Positions 15,176 through 24,083 of a stretch of DNA of 36,399 nucleotides are shown one piece after another. Position 1 is the first letter of the stretch, and every line of letters begins with the position of its first letter. Under the pieces are notes generated by a model. That model saw only the letters and a list, made by a program, of their open reading frames with translations. It was not told where the DNA came from and ran no database searches. The translations under genes and the position numbers were made by a program. Origin of the DNA: DATMMS01 sp036824145 (GTDB lineage: Bacteria; Chloroflexota; Dormibacteria; DASZGP01); NCBI GenBank assembly GCA_036824145.1, contig DAITAT010000013.1, positions 1 to 36,399 on the forward strand, read 5' to 3'.

Positions 15176-17205
15176 CAGCTGAGACTGCCGGCAATGTGGA
15201 AGCCCCGCGCCGCCTGTACCAACTCGGGGTCCAGACCCTGACGTACCAGCCGCTCAGCCTCCTCGCGGGCGGCGGCGATCAGGCGCGCGTCCAGCAGGCC
15301 CGCCACCAGCAGGCCGGCGTCGTGGCCGTGCTGGGCCCCGGTTGCTCCCAAGAGATCGCCTGGACCGCGGATCTCGAGGTCGACCTCGGCGAGGTCGAAG
15401 CCACTGGCGTAGCGGACCATGGCGCTGAGGCGACGGTTGGAGTCAGCGGAGTCGGCCGCGTCGGCGTCGGAGAGCAGCAGGCAGAACGCCTTGTGTTCCC
15501 CTCTGCCGACGCGGCCGCGGAACTGGTGCAGCTGGGCGAGACCGAAACGCTCGGCGCCCTCGATCATCATCACGGTGGCGTTGGGCACATCGACGCCGAC
15601 CTCCACCACCGAAGTGCTGACCAGGATCTGGTACTGGTCAGCCTTGAAGGCCTCCATCACAGCGTCCTTCTCGGCGGGCTTCATGCGGCCGTGCAAGAGC
15701 GCCAAGCGCAGCTCAGGGAACACCTCCGTCTGCAGCCGCTCGTGCTCGCTGGTCGCGGAGCGGGCCTGGATCAGGTCGGAATCCTCTACCAGCGGGCAGA
15801 TGACGAAGACCTGGCGGCCGTCGGCAACCTGACGCCTGACGAAGTCATAAGCCTGGTCGCGCTCGGCCGGCGAGACCAGCCGGGTGTCGACCACCTGGCG
15901 GCCCGGCGGCATCTGGTCCAGCACCGACACCGTCAGGTCGCCGTAGAGCGTCAGCTGCAGGGTCCGAGGGATGGGGGTCGCCGTCATCGAGAGCACGTGC
16001 GGGTAGATGCCCGACCTCTGCGCCAGCGCTTCGCGCTGGCCGACGCCAAACCGATGCTGCTCATCGCTGATCACCAGGCCCAGGTTGTGGGGCACGACAG
16101 TGGGCTCGATCAGCGCGTGGGTGCCGACCAGCAGGTCGAGCTCGCCCCGGCTCAGCTGCTCCAGGATGCGCCGGCGATTCGCCGCCGTGGTCGATCCGAC
16201 CAGCAGGTCCATGCGCATTCGCAGTGGCTCCAGGTAGGGGCGCAGGGTCCTGGCGTGCTGCTGGGCGAGGATCTCGGTCGGCGCCATCATCAGCGTCTGG
16301 TAGCCCGCCCGCGCCGCCATCGCGGCCGCCATCGCCGCCACCGCGGTCTTGCCGCTGCCGACATCGCCCTGCAGCAGCCGGGCCATCGGCCGCGACTCGG
16401 CAAGGTCTTTGAACACGGCGTGGGCGGCCTTGCGCTGGGCGTCGGTGAGACCGAAGGGAAGGGCGTCGCGAATGGCCCGGGCGCGCTCGACGTCGTAGTC
16501 GATCACCGGCGCGGTCTGGTGCTCCCGCTGCTCCCGGCTGATCAGCACCGCGATCTGCATCAGCAGCAACTGCCGGAAGGCGATGCGTTTGCGGGCCTGG
16601 TTCAGCTCCTCCTCGTCGCTGGGGTAATGCACCTGGCGGATCGCACGCGACAGCGATGGCAGGCCCTGGCTCCGCTCGACATCGTCGGGCACCTCGTCGC
16701 GCATCTGGTCGGCGCTTGCCAGGGCGGCATCGATGCGGGCGCGGATCCAGCGGGAGGTGAGGCCGTGGGTCTCTGGGTAAACCGGCACCAGCCGCCCGGT
16801 GTGGAGGCCACCTTGGCTGCCACGCTCGAAGGCGGGGTTCATCATCGCCAAGCCGCCGCCTCGACGCTCCTTCTGGACCTTGCCGGAGAGCACGATCTCG
16901 TCGCCGACATGGAGGCTCTGGGCGAGGTAAGGCTGGTTGAACCAGATCGCCTTCATCCGGCCGCTGTCATCGCTGAGAAACGCTTCGGTCGCGCGTCTGC
17001 CCCGACCGCCGGGACGCGCACGGACCACCTCGACTCGGACCTTGACGGTCTGCTTGGCGCCCTCCACCAGGAAGATCACGTCGACGGTGCTGGAGAAGTC
17101 CTCGTGCCGGCGAGGATAGTGCTGCAGCAGGTCCCTGACGGTGTAGATGCCCAGCCGCTCGAGCTTCTTGGCGTACGCCGGGGTGACCCCGGCGAGTGCG
17201 GTCAC
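15175..17205 (-). CDS. recG: ATP-dependent DNA helicase RecG
   Basis: Branched-DNA helicase that remodels stalled forks and Holliday junctions. An N-terminal helix-hairpin and OB-fold wedge domain (VTPAYAKKLERLGIYTVRDLLQHYPRRHEDF) precedes the motor. The motor has Walker A GDVGSGKT (280-287), DEQH (381-384) in DEQHRFGVGQREAL, SMTATPIPRTLQL, and motif V/VI VSTSVVEVGVDVPNATVM and HQFRGRVGRGEHKAFC. The C-terminus (DLEIRGPGDLLGATGAQHG) is complete. Length is 676 aa, normal. The start is GTG 17205, 25 bp after the degV stop; GAGG lies just upstream. The stop codon overlaps the edge of the inverted-repeat element. Confidence 0.96.
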   Translation of the reverse strand: MTALAGVTPAYAKKLERLGIYTVRDLLQHYPRRHEDFSSTVDVIFLVEGAKQTVKVRVEVVRARPGGRGRRATEAFLSDDSGRMKAIWFNQPYLAQSLHVGDEIVLSGKVQKERRGGGLAMMNPAFERGSQGGLHTGRLVPVYPETHGLTSRWIRARIDAALASADQMRDEVPDDVERSQGLPSLSRAIRQVHYPSDEEELNQARKRIAFRQLLLMQIAVLISREQREHQTAPVIDYDVERARAIRDALPFGLTDAQRKAAHAVFKDLAESRPMARLLQGDVGSGKTAVAAMAAAMAARAGYQTLMMAPTEILAQQHARTLRPYLEPLRMRMDLLVGSTTAANRRRILEQLSRGELDLLVGTHALIEPTVVPHNLGLVISDEQHRFGVGQREALAQRSGIYPHVLSMTATPIPRTLQLTLYGDLTVSVLDQMPPGRQVVDTRLVSPAERDQAYDFVRRQVADGRQVFVICPLVEDSDLIQARSATSEHERLQTEVFPELRLALLHGRMKPAEKDAVMEAFKADQYQILVSTSVVEVGVDVPNATVMMIEGAERFGLAQLHQFRGRVGRGEHKAFCLLLSDADAADSADSNRRLSAMVRYASGFDLAEVDLEIRGPGDLLGATGAQHGHDAGLLVAGLLDARLIAAAREEAERLVRQGLDPELVQAARGFHIAGSLS

Positions 17206-17230
17206 CGGGGCCTCGGTTGGAAGCGCCAGC

Positions 17231-18067
17231 CTAGCCCGCCTGCCTGGCGATGTAGGCGACGCCCACGGCGCCGGGCCCGGAGTGGGTTCCGATCACGGGG
17301 CCGATTGTCCCGTCGAGAATGTCCTTGGCGCCAAGGCTCTCTTCCAGGGTGGCCTTGATCGTCCTCCCGGCCTCGGGCGCGCGAGCATGGATGACGGCGA
17401 TGCGATCGGCGCCGCCGTGGGCCTTGATGTCGTCGACCACCTTCTGGCCGGCCTGGCCCCAGGTCCGGGCCGGCGGCATCCGGTCGATCTCGCCATCGAC
17501 CAGCAGCAGCATCGGCTTGACATGGAGCAGACCGCCGATGGCGCCCTGGACGCGACTGACGCGGCCGCCCATGACGACATATTTGAGGGTGTCGAGGATG
17601 GCCAGCAGTCGCAGCCGCGGCACCAAGCTCTCGACGTGCTTCAGCACCTCCGCCACCGGCTTGCCTGCCTGGACCGCCTCGGCTGCCTCCAGCGCCAGCA
17701 GCCCCGCGGCCCAAGTGGTGTTGCCGCTGTCGACGATGTGGATCTCCCGGCCGGGCATCTGCTCTGCCGCCAGCTTGGCCGACTGGATGGTGCCCGAGAG
17801 CTGGTGGGCGATGTGGATGCTGACGATGGGCTCGCCCTCGGGAATCCGCGAGTAAACCGCCTCGAAATCGCCAGGCGACGGCTGAGAGGTGGTCGGTAGC
17901 TGGCGGGCCTTCTCGAGGCGGGCGAAGAACGCCTCCTCGTCGAGGTCGATCTTGTCGCGGAAGGCTTCATCCCCGAAATGGACCTTGAGGGGCACCATCT
18001 CGATGCCCATCGCCTTCATCTTGTCCTCAGGCAGGTCGCAGGTGGAATCGACGACGATCCGCGTCAT
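17231..18067 (-). CDS. DegV-family fatty acid-binding protein, probable FakB
   Basis: DegV proteins bind a fatty acid and, as FakB, present it to the kinase FakA for phosphorylation, so that exogenous fatty acids can enter phospholipid synthesis. Typical motifs are RIVVDSTCDLP at the start, LPTTSQPSPGDF (57-68), SIHIAHQLSGTIQSA and MGGRVSRVQGAIGGLL. Length 278 aa is normal. The ATG overlaps the stop of the FakA-like gene (ATGA), so kinase and carrier are made together, supporting the FakB assignment over a generic DegV. Confidence 0.92.
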   Translation of the reverse strand: MTRIVVDSTCDLPEDKMKAMGIEMVPLKVHFGDEAFRDKIDLDEEAFFARLEKARQLPTTSQPSPGDFEAVYSRIPEGEPIVSIHIAHQLSGTIQSAKLAAEQMPGREIHIVDSGNTTWAAGLLALEAAEAVQAGKPVAEVLKHVESLVPRLRLLAILDTLKYVVMGGRVSRVQGAIGGLLHVKPMLLLVDGEIDRMPPARTWGQAGQKVVDDIKAHGGADRIAVIHARAPEAGRTIKATLEESLGAKDILDGTIGPVIGTHSGPGAVGVAYIARQAG

Positions 18068-19791
18068 TCCAGCGAGAGGATGTAGGGATAGTGGTCCTGC
18101 TCCCCGCGCTGCAGCTGGACCTCGAGCTTGGGGAAGTGCTGGCGAACGTGGCCCACGATGTCCCTCGCTTCGTCGTCTTTGACCGCGGCGCCCGCGTAGA
18201 TGGTGCAGAGCTCGAAGCCGTCGGTCTTGAGGCCCTCAAGGGCGCCATCCACCACCTCCTGAGCGTTCTTGCCGGCGCGGGTGATCTTGCCGTTGACAAG
18301 CGCGATCATGTCCCCATTCTTGATCTTGAGCCCGCCCACTGAGGTGCTCCGCACCGCTTTCGTGACCTCGATCGTCTGGACCCCGTCCAGCGCCGATGCC
18401 ATCGCCTCGCTGTTCGCCTCCAGCCCAGCCCCGGGGTCGAGGTTGAGCAGCGCGCTGATGCCCTGGGGCACGGTGCGGCTGGCGACCACCTTGATGGTCT
18501 TGCTGGAGAGGCTACAAACCTGCTGCGCGGTCATGATCACGTTCTTGTTGTTGGGCAGGATGATGACCTCGTCGGCGCCGTTGGCGGTGACCGCCGCAAG
18601 GAGGTCTTCGGTGGACGGATTCATCGTCTGGCCGCCCTCGACGACGCCGGCGCCGAGCTCCTCGAAAATGCGGCGGAAGCCCTCACCCGCGGCGACCGCG
18701 ACCACCCCCACCTGGCCGGTGGGCACGCGGGAATAGCCGTTGGTGCCGAGAGGCGGCGCGGCCGAAGCGACATCCTCGTCCTGGGCTGGCGGATCGTGGG
18801 CCAGGATCTCATGGTGCTGGCGCGTCATGTCCTCGACCTTGAGCTTCTGCAGCGTGCCGTAGGCGGTGGCCTGGGCGATCAGCCCGCCCGGGTCAAGGGT
18901 GTGGATGTGGACTCGGATGAGCGCGTCGTCGCCGACGATGGCGGCCGAATTGCCCATCGGCGTCAGCTCCCTCCGAACCTCGTCGAATGGTTTGCTCGGC
19001 TCCTCGATGAGGAACTCGGTGCAGAACCCCCAGCCCTCTTCGGGCGTCTCCAGGGCGTGCGCTCCGACCTTGGCGGGCTGACGCTCGGGCGCAGGGGCTC
19101 GTGCCGCCTTCGAGGTTGTCGGGATCTCCTGGCCTTTGACAGTCTTCAAGAAGCCTTCGAGGATCACCATCAGTCCGTAGCCGCCCGCGTCCACAACCCC
19201 GGCTTCACGGAGCACCGCCAGCTGCGACGGCGTGTCATCGACGGCCCGCTGCGCCGCCGAGACCACCGACTGGATCAGCTCGGCGATGTCCTCGGTCTCC
19301 TCGGCCTTCGCCAGGGCCGCCTCCGAGACCTTGCGGGCAACCGTGAGGATGGTGCCCTCGGTAGGCTTGGTGACGCCCTTGTAGGCCACCGCGGTGGCTT
19401 CGGCAAAGGCATGCGCCAGCTCCTTGCAGTCGACCGAGGCGTTCTCGCCGACGCCCTGGCTGAAGCCGCGCAGGACCTGGGAGAGGATGACGCCGGAGTT
19501 GCCGCGCGCCCCCATCAGGGCGCCATGGGCGACGGTGGCGGCGACCTGCGAGAGATCGCTGTTCTCGTCCGGCCCCATCTCCTCGATCGCAGATTCCAGG
19601 GTCAGCAGCATGTTGGTGCCGGTGTCGCCATCGGGGACGGGGAATACGTTGAGCTCGTTGACCTTGTCGCGGTTGGCGGTCAGCCAGGTCAGCGACCCCA
19701 GCAGGGACCGCCGGAAGAGGACGCCATCGCAGCGGGTGATCGACGCCGTGGCGGGCGCGCCCTTGGACGCTGCGCTCGCCCTGGCCATCAT
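18064..19791 (-). CDS. fakA: Fatty acid kinase subunit FakA (YloV/DAK2 family)
   Basis: ATP-dependent kinase that phosphorylates FakB-bound fatty acids. The N-terminal DAK2/DhaL domain carries the metal- and ATP-binding NVFPVPDGDTGTNM (D54, D56) and GARGNSGVILSQ (95-106), followed by AGVVDAGGYGL. A middle domain and a C-terminal DegV-like domain (GQVGVVAVAAGEGFRRIF, ILPNNKNVIMTAQQV) complete the family layout. Length 575 aa is normal. Start ATG 19791 overlaps the Asp23 stop; a second ATG follows immediately. It lies in an asp23-fakA-fakB-recG order common in Gram-positive-type bacteria. Confidence 0.94.
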   Translation of the reverse strand: MMARASAASKGAPATASITRCDGVLFRRSLLGSLTWLTANRDKVNELNVFPVPDGDTGTNMLLTLESAIEEMGPDENSDLSQVAATVAHGALMGARGNSGVILSQVLRGFSQGVGENASVDCKELAHAFAEATAVAYKGVTKPTEGTILTVARKVSEAALAKAEETEDIAELIQSVVSAAQRAVDDTPSQLAVLREAGVVDAGGYGLMVILEGFLKTVKGQEIPTTSKAARAPAPERQPAKVGAHALETPEEGWGFCTEFLIEEPSKPFDEVRRELTPMGNSAAIVGDDALIRVHIHTLDPGGLIAQATAYGTLQKLKVEDMTRQHHEILAHDPPAQDEDVASAAPPLGTNGYSRVPTGQVGVVAVAAGEGFRRIFEELGAGVVEGGQTMNPSTEDLLAAVTANGADEVIILPNNKNVIMTAQQVCSLSSKTIKVVASRTVPQGISALLNLDPGAGLEANSEAMASALDGVQTIEVTKAVRSTSVGGLKIKNGDMIALVNGKITRAGKNAQEVVDGALEGLKTDGFELCTIYAGAAVKDDEARDIVGHVRQHFPKLEVQLQRGEQDHYPYILSLE

Positions 19792-20141
19792 GCCTCTTCC
19801 TCGAGGTGGATGCCCTGGACGCTGACATTGACGTTTTGGACCTTGATCGCCAGCGCCTTCTCAACCTGGTAGCGGACCGCGTCCTGGAGGCTGTGGGCAA
19901 CCTCGGTGATGCGCACGCCGTACTCGACCACCACGAAGAGGTCGATGTCGATACCGTCGCCGTGAACCCTGACCTCGACCCCGCGGTGCAGGTTTTCACG
20001 CTGCAGCCGCTCGGCGATGCCATCTCGAAGGCCGCGCGCGGCCATCGCCACCACGCCGTAACAGCCGTTGGCGGCGTGGCCGGCGATCGACGCGATGACC
20101 TGGTTGGAGACCTCGATACGGCCCAGGTCCTGCTGTTGCAT
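19788..20141 (-). CDS. Asp23/YloU family envelope-stress protein
   Basis: Asp23/Gls24-type proteins are small, membrane-associated or cytosolic proteins tied to envelope stress; exact function is open. The 117-aa product has LGRIEVSNQVIASIAGHAANGCYGVVAMAARG and the second half VEVRVHGDGIDIDLFVVVEYGVRI, LQDAVRYQVEKALAIKVQNVNVSVQGI, the whole domain. I prefer ATG 20141; a TTG at 20153 preceded by AGGAG at 12 nt is a possible alternative. First gene of the fakA-fakB-recG run, divergent from rpmB. Confidence 0.88.
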   Translation of the reverse strand: MQQQDLGRIEVSNQVIASIAGHAANGCYGVVAMAARGLRDGIAERLQRENLHRGVEVRVHGDGIDIDLFVVVEYGVRITEVAHSLQDAVRYQVEKALAIKVQNVNVSVQGIHLEEEA

Positions 20142-20226
20142 GATGCGGTTCAAGAGGCTTCAGAACTCCTGGTGTAGGCTCGCGAACTCTCCAAGAAGAG
20201 TGGCAATCGAGGGCAGGCTGAAACGG

Positions 20227-20255
20227 TTGGGGGCCCTTCGAACGCATGTTAGAAT
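20227..20255 (+). promoter_or_regulatory. rpmB promoter
   Basis: TTGGGG (20227-20232), a 17-bp spacer and TAGAAT (20250-20255) preceded by TG at -1 spacing (TGTTAGAAT), an extended -10 form. The same GTTAGAATC occurs before the tRNA-Leu gene and before the orphan RNA at 33641. Confidence 0.6.
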
Positions 20256-20304
20256 CCCCACCGATCTCAAAGGTTACGCGAATTCGCGGAAGGTAGCAGA
20301 GGCT

Positions 20305-20493
20305 TTGTCACAGCAGTGCGCAGTCTGCGGCAAGGGCCCGGTCAGCGGCAACAACGTCAGCCACTCTAAAGTCCGGACCAAGCGCCGTTTTCTCCCCAAT
20401 CTCCACGTCGCCACGGTCACCCTCGGGGGCAAGCGAGTGAAGACGCACGTCTGCACCCGCTGCCTGCGGACCCTCGCGCGCACCGCCGGCTGA
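20305..20493 (+). CDS. rpmB: Large ribosomal subunit protein bL28
   Basis: 62-aa ribosomal protein of the 50S subunit. After a TTG start it reads SQQCAVCGKGPVSGNNVSHS and continues with KTKRRF-like KVRTKRRFLPNLH and HVCTRCLRTLART, the bL28 pattern with two CxxC pairs (CAVC and CTRC). The frame is open upstream to 20068, but that part is antisense to asp23 and unlike L28. TTG at 20305 gives the proper N-terminus. It is transcribed from the promoter at 20227-20255 and is followed 31 bp later by a membrane protein gene. Confidence 0.95.
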   Translation: MSQQCAVCGKGPVSGNNVSHSKVRTKRRFLPNLHVATVTLGGKRVKTHVCTRCLRTLARTAG

Positions 20494-20524
20494 TCCCGGC
20501 GGCTTAGCCCGCCCCTCGCCGCGA

Positions 20525-21733
20525 TTGGTCGCGGCGGCCGTCCTTCTCGTTTATCTCGGGTGGACGGGCGCCTTCCTCCTCGATCACCACACGTTCTGGG
20601 CCTTCGTGCACGTCGGCAGCCGCTTCGCCTCGCGCGCCGCGCCAGGGTCCCCCATCCGTGCCGGCCTCCACGACGCCAGCGTCACCGATACGGGCTACGA
20701 CGGGCAGTTCTTCTACTACATCGCCGTCGACCCCGCCGGCGCCTCCTGCTGTCTCGACGACCCGGCCTATCGCTACCCCCGGATCGGGTACCCGGTGGCG
20801 GCTCGGCTGCTGGGGGTCGGCAGCTCAGCCCTGGTACCGGTGGCGATGGTCGCGATCAACCTCGCCGCCCTTGGCTCGACGATCTGCATCCTCGCCGCCT
20901 GGCTGCGTCGTCGCGGCCGCTCGGGCTGGTGGGCGCTGACCTATGGGTTCTTTCCCGGTCTGTTCCAGGCCTTCCAGCTTGATCTCGCCGAGATCACGGC
21001 CTACATGCTGGTCGCGATTGCGATATATGTGCTCGATTCGCCCCGCCCCGACTCGCCACCGCGCCGGCGGGTGGTGCTGGCGGGCATCGCGTTTGGCCTG
21101 GCGGCGCTGACCAGGGAGACGACCCTCCTCTTCGCGGCCGTCTACGTCGTGGCGGCCTTCCTGCGCTGGGGAGCCACCCGGCGCCCACAATGGCGCGATG
21201 CCGCGCTGCTGGCATCTCTGGCCGCGGTGCCGTTCGTTGCATACAAGGCAGTCGTCGCCGTCAAATTCGGGTCCCTGGGAGTTGGCTTCAGCAGCGGTGG
21301 CGGCGAGGTGGCAGCCGGCCCACTGGCCGGACTTCTGAGCTTCGCTCCCTTCGAGCCGCGGGAGTGGATCGAGATGGCGGCGCTGGTGCTGCCGGCGACG
21401 CTGGTGGCAACACTCGCCGTTTACCGCCTGGCCACCACCCGTGCCTCACGGACCGAGCTGCTGGCCTACCTGGTCAACTTCACGGTGCTGGTGGTCTTCC
21501 TGCAGCGCAGCGCATGGTTCTCTTACTCCGACTCAGCGCGCGTCCAAACCGGGGTGATGCTGGGGTTGGTGCTGGCACTGCCCCCGCTCCTGGGCGAGCG
21601 CGGGGCAGCCGGAGTGCCGCGTCGCGGGCCATCGATGGCGGGGCTGGTGGTGGGGCTGGCGTTGATGCTGTGGCTGGGGGTCGTGGTCCCGGGCGTGGTC
21701 GCGCCACACAGCTTCCACGTCTTCAAGCTCTAG
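20525..21733 (+). CDS. Multi-pass membrane protein, possible GT-C-like glycosyltransferase
   Basis: 402 aa with about nine to ten hydrophobic segments (e.g. residues 3-19, 95-125, 155-170, 185-215, 228-245, 290-305, 320-335, 345-360, 372-392). The first periplasmic loop contains TDTGYDGQFFYYIAVDP and PAYRYPRIGYP. This YDGQ-F-Y-xx-A-xDP motif is seen in uncharacterised membrane proteins that resemble polyprenyl-phosphate-sugar-using GT-C enzymes, where an acidic loop residue is catalytic. Function is not established. The TTG start at 20525 is the first available; no ribosome-binding site is clear. It converges on ribH, and the two stop codons share the four bases CTAG. Confidence 0.8.
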   Translation: MVAAAVLLVYLGWTGAFLLDHHTFWAFVHVGSRFASRAAPGSPIRAGLHDASVTDTGYDGQFFYYIAVDPAGASCCLDDPAYRYPRIGYPVAARLLGVGSSALVPVAMVAINLAALGSTICILAAWLRRRGRSGWWALTYGFFPGLFQAFQLDLAEITAYMLVAIAIYVLDSPRPDSPPRRRVVLAGIAFGLAALTRETTLLFAAVYVVAAFLRWGATRRPQWRDAALLASLAAVPFVAYKAVVAVKFGSLGVGFSSGGGEVAAGPLAGLLSFAPFEPREWIEMAALVLPATLVATLAVYRLATTRASRTELLAYLVNFTVLVVFLQRSAWFSYSDSARVQTGVMLGLVLALPPLLGERGAAGVPRRGPSMAGLVVGLALMLWLGVVVPGVVAPHSFHVFKL

Positions 21734-22239
21734 TGGGATCCGGACCCGCTGGCCTTGCCCCGTTTGGTCACCAGCTGCCCGAGCAGGTCGGCCATCTCCA
21801 CGGCGACCTCGGCGGCCTCGGCTCCCTTGTTGCCCATCTTGCCGCCGGCGCGGTCGATGGCCTGCTCCATGGTCGCGGTGGTGAGGACCCCCATGATCAC
21901 CGGTACCCCGGTGTCCCGGGCGGCCGCCGCGATTCCGGCGGTGCACTGGCCGGCGACAAACTCGAAGTGCGCCGTCTCGCCCTTGATCACGGTGCCAAGG
22001 CAGATCACCGCGGCGTAATTGCCGCTCTTCGCCATCGCCGCCGCTATGACCGGGATCTCAAACGCGCCCGGCACCCAGGCCACCGTGATGTCGGCCTCCG
22101 ACACGCCGAGTCGAGCCAGCATATCGACCGCGCCCTCCAGCAGCTTACTGGTCACGAAATCGTTGAAGCGCGCCACCACCAGGGCGAAGGCCCTGCCGTC
22201 GGCGCGCAGTTTCCCGGTCTTTACATCCATCTCAGTCAT
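21730..22239 (-). CDS. ribH: 6,7-dimethyl-8-ribityllumazine synthase
   Basis: Condenses 5-amino-6-ribitylaminouracil with dihydroxybutanone phosphate to lumazine, the substrate of RibE. It has ALVVARFNDFVTSKLLEGA, VPGAFEIPVIA, GTVIKGETAHFEFVAG with catalytic His91, and the C-terminal ATMEQAIDRAGGKMGNKGAEAA. Length is 169 aa. ATG 22239 overlaps the end of ribBA by 8 bases; ATG 22230 is an alternative. Last gene of the riboflavin operon. Confidence 0.96.
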   Translation of the reverse strand: MTEMDVKTGKLRADGRAFALVVARFNDFVTSKLLEGAVDMLARLGVSEADITVAWVPGAFEIPVIAAAMAKSGNYAAVICLGTVIKGETAHFEFVAGQCTAGIAAAARDTGVPVIMGVLTTATMEQAIDRAGGKMGNKGAEAAEVAVEMADLLGQLVTKRGKASGSGSH

Positions 22240-23431
22240 GCATTATGTGGCCGAGCTTGTCGGACTTGGTGCGCAGGTAGCGCACGTTGTGCTCGTTGGG
22301 CGGGATGACCATCGGGATGCGTTCGACGATTTCCAGTCCGAATGACTCGATGCCGTAGTACTTGCGCGGGCTGTTGCTGATGAGGCGGATCTTCTGTACT
22401 CCAAGGTCAGCCAGGATCTGTGCGCCGATGCCGTAGTCGCGCTTGTCGACGGGCAGGCCGAGGGCCTCGTTGGCCTCCACGGTGTCCATCCCCTGGTCCT
22501 GCAGCTGATAGGCGCGGAGCTTGTTGATCAGGCCGATGCCGCGACCCTCTTGGCGGAGGTAGAGGATGACCCCGGCGCCCTCGGAGGCGATCATCTCCAT
22601 GGCGCGGTGTAGCTGCTGCTCGCAGTCGCAGCGGAGGCTGTGGAAGGCGTCTCCGGTGAGGCACTCGGAATGCGCTCGCAGGAGCACCGGCTGATCCGGG
22701 CTGATCTCACCCATTACCAGGGCGACGTGGGTCTCGCCATTGACGCTGTCCTCGTAGCCCTTGATCGTGAAGAGGCCGTACTCGGTCGGCAGCGTCGCCT
22801 CCGCTCGAAGCTCGACCAGCTTCTCCCAGCGCCGCCGGTAGGCAATCAGGTCCTTGATCGTGACGATGCCGATGCCGTGCTTCTCGGAGAACTTCTGCAG
22901 GTCCGGCATCCGGGCCATGGTGCCGTCCTCTTTCATGATTTCGCAGATCACGCCGGCTGGCTCCAGGCCCGCCATCCTGGCCAGGTCGACGGCGGCCTCG
23001 GTCTGGCCGGCCCGAACCAGCACGCCCCCCTCGCGGGCTCGCAGCGGGAAGGTGTGGCCGGGCTTGGCGAAATCGCTGGGCTTGCTGGTCGGATCGATCA
23101 ACGCCAGCACCGTGTTTGCTCGGTCTTCGGCGCTGATGCCGGTGGTGGTCCGGTGACGCGCCTCTACCGAGACGGTGAAAGCGGTCCCCAGCGGCGCGGT
23201 GTTGCGCCCGACCATGGGCTCGATGCCAAGCTCGTCGAGGCGGTGCCCCTCCATCGGGGTGCAGATCAGCCCCCGCCCGTGGGTGGCCATGAAGTTGATG
23301 TTGTCGGCGGTGACGGACTCCGCGGCGATCGCGAGATCGCCCTCGTTCTCGCGGTCCTCGTCGTCGACGACGATCAGGAATTTGCCATCCTTGAAGTCCT
23401 TGACGGCCTGCTCGATAGTGATCAGCGGCAT
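22232..23431 (-). CDS. ribBA: Bifunctional DHBP synthase / GTP cyclohydrolase II
   Basis: Supplies both riboflavin precursors: the N-terminal RibB half makes 3,4-dihydroxy-2-butanone-4-phosphate from ribulose-5-phosphate, and the C-terminal RibA half opens GTP. RibB signatures are VVDDEDRENEGDLAIAAE, THGRGLIC and GHTFPLRAREGGVL. RibA signatures are the zinc site C-x10-C-x-C in CLTGDAFHSLRCDC, LRQEGRGIGLINKLRAY, and NSPRKYYGIESFGLEI. Length is 399 aa from ATG 23431, two bases after the ribE stop. Both halves look intact. Confidence 0.96.
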   Translation of the reverse strand: MPLITIEQAVKDFKDGKFLIVVDDEDRENEGDLAIAAESVTADNINFMATHGRGLICTPMEGHRLDELGIEPMVGRNTAPLGTAFTVSVEARHRTTTGISAEDRANTVLALIDPTSKPSDFAKPGHTFPLRAREGGVLVRAGQTEAAVDLARMAGLEPAGVICEIMKEDGTMARMPDLQKFSEKHGIGIVTIKDLIAYRRRWEKLVELRAEATLPTEYGLFTIKGYEDSVNGETHVALVMGEISPDQPVLLRAHSECLTGDAFHSLRCDCEQQLHRAMEMIASEGAGVILYLRQEGRGIGLINKLRAYQLQDQGMDTVEANEALGLPVDKRDYGIGAQILADLGVQKIRLISNSPRKYYGIESFGLEIVERIPMVIPPNEHNVRYLRTKSDKLGHIMHD

Positions 23432-23432
23432 C

Positions 23433-24083
23433 TCAACCAGCCTGCCTCTGCCGGTGACCACCGGTGACGTCAGGCGACGACTCGGTTGATCCCATGGTTG
23501 TGGTTCGCCCCTCGGCGAGGTACCGGGCGACGTACTTGGCGAGCACGTCGGCCTCGAGGTTCACGATCGTGCCGGGCTGATAGCCGGCCGCGATTGTCGA
23601 TTGCAGCGTGTGCGGAGTCAGGCTGACCTTGATGACGTCGCCGTCGAGGACGCCGATGGTGAGGCTGGTGCCGTCGATGGCGATCGATCCCTTGAGGACG
23701 CAGTACTCGCGAACCTCGGGCGGAACTCGTACGCTGACCCAACGGGCGTTGCCCTCGTCGCTCACAGCGACGACCTCGCCGACGCCGTCGACATGGCCCT
23801 GGACCAGGTGGCCGCCGACCTCGTCGCCAAATCCCAGGGCAGGCTCCAGGTTGACCCGCGATCCTGGACCGAGCCGCCCCAAGCCGGTATGCCGCAGCGT
23901 CTCGGGCATCACGTCAGCCAAGAAGACGTCGCCGTCGATGAGCGCAACTGTCAGGCAGACCCCGTTGACGGCGATGCTGCCACCGGGCTTGGTCCGCCGC
24001 AGGCTGTCGCCGACACGGACGCGCACAGCGCCGCCCTCCAGGGCCTCGATGGTGCCGACTTCGGTCACGATCCCGGAGAACAT
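23433..24083 (-). CDS. ribE: Riboflavin synthase alpha chain
   Basis: Dismutates two lumazines to riboflavin. Two homologous lumazine-binding barrels are seen: residues ~1-90 (MFSGIVTEVGTIEAL, GGSIAVNGVCLTV, PETLRHTGLG) and ~97-188 (GGHLVQGHVDGVGEV, KGSIAIDGTSLTIG, PHTLQSTI). A short tail follows. Length 216 aa is normal. Its ATG shares a base with the ribD stop (TAATG). Confidence 0.96.
   Translation of the reverse strand: MFSGIVTEVGTIEALEGGAVRVRVGDSLRRTKPGGSIAVNGVCLTVALIDGDVFLADVMPETLRHTGLGRLGPGSRVNLEPALGFGDEVGGHLVQGHVDGVGEVVAVSDEGNARWVSVRVPPEVREYCVLKGSIAIDGTSLTIGVLDGDVIKVSLTPHTLQSTIAAGYQPGTIVNLEADVLAKYVARYLAEGRTTTMGSTESSPDVTGGHRQRQAG

Noticed and set aside
15196..17358. 720-aa plus-strand ORF antisense to recG
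   Set aside because: Shadow of recG; Gly/Val/His/Asp-rich composition with no recognisable domain.
20068..20304. bL28 starting at 20068
   Set aside because: That part is antisense to asp23 and lies upstream of the rpmB promoter.
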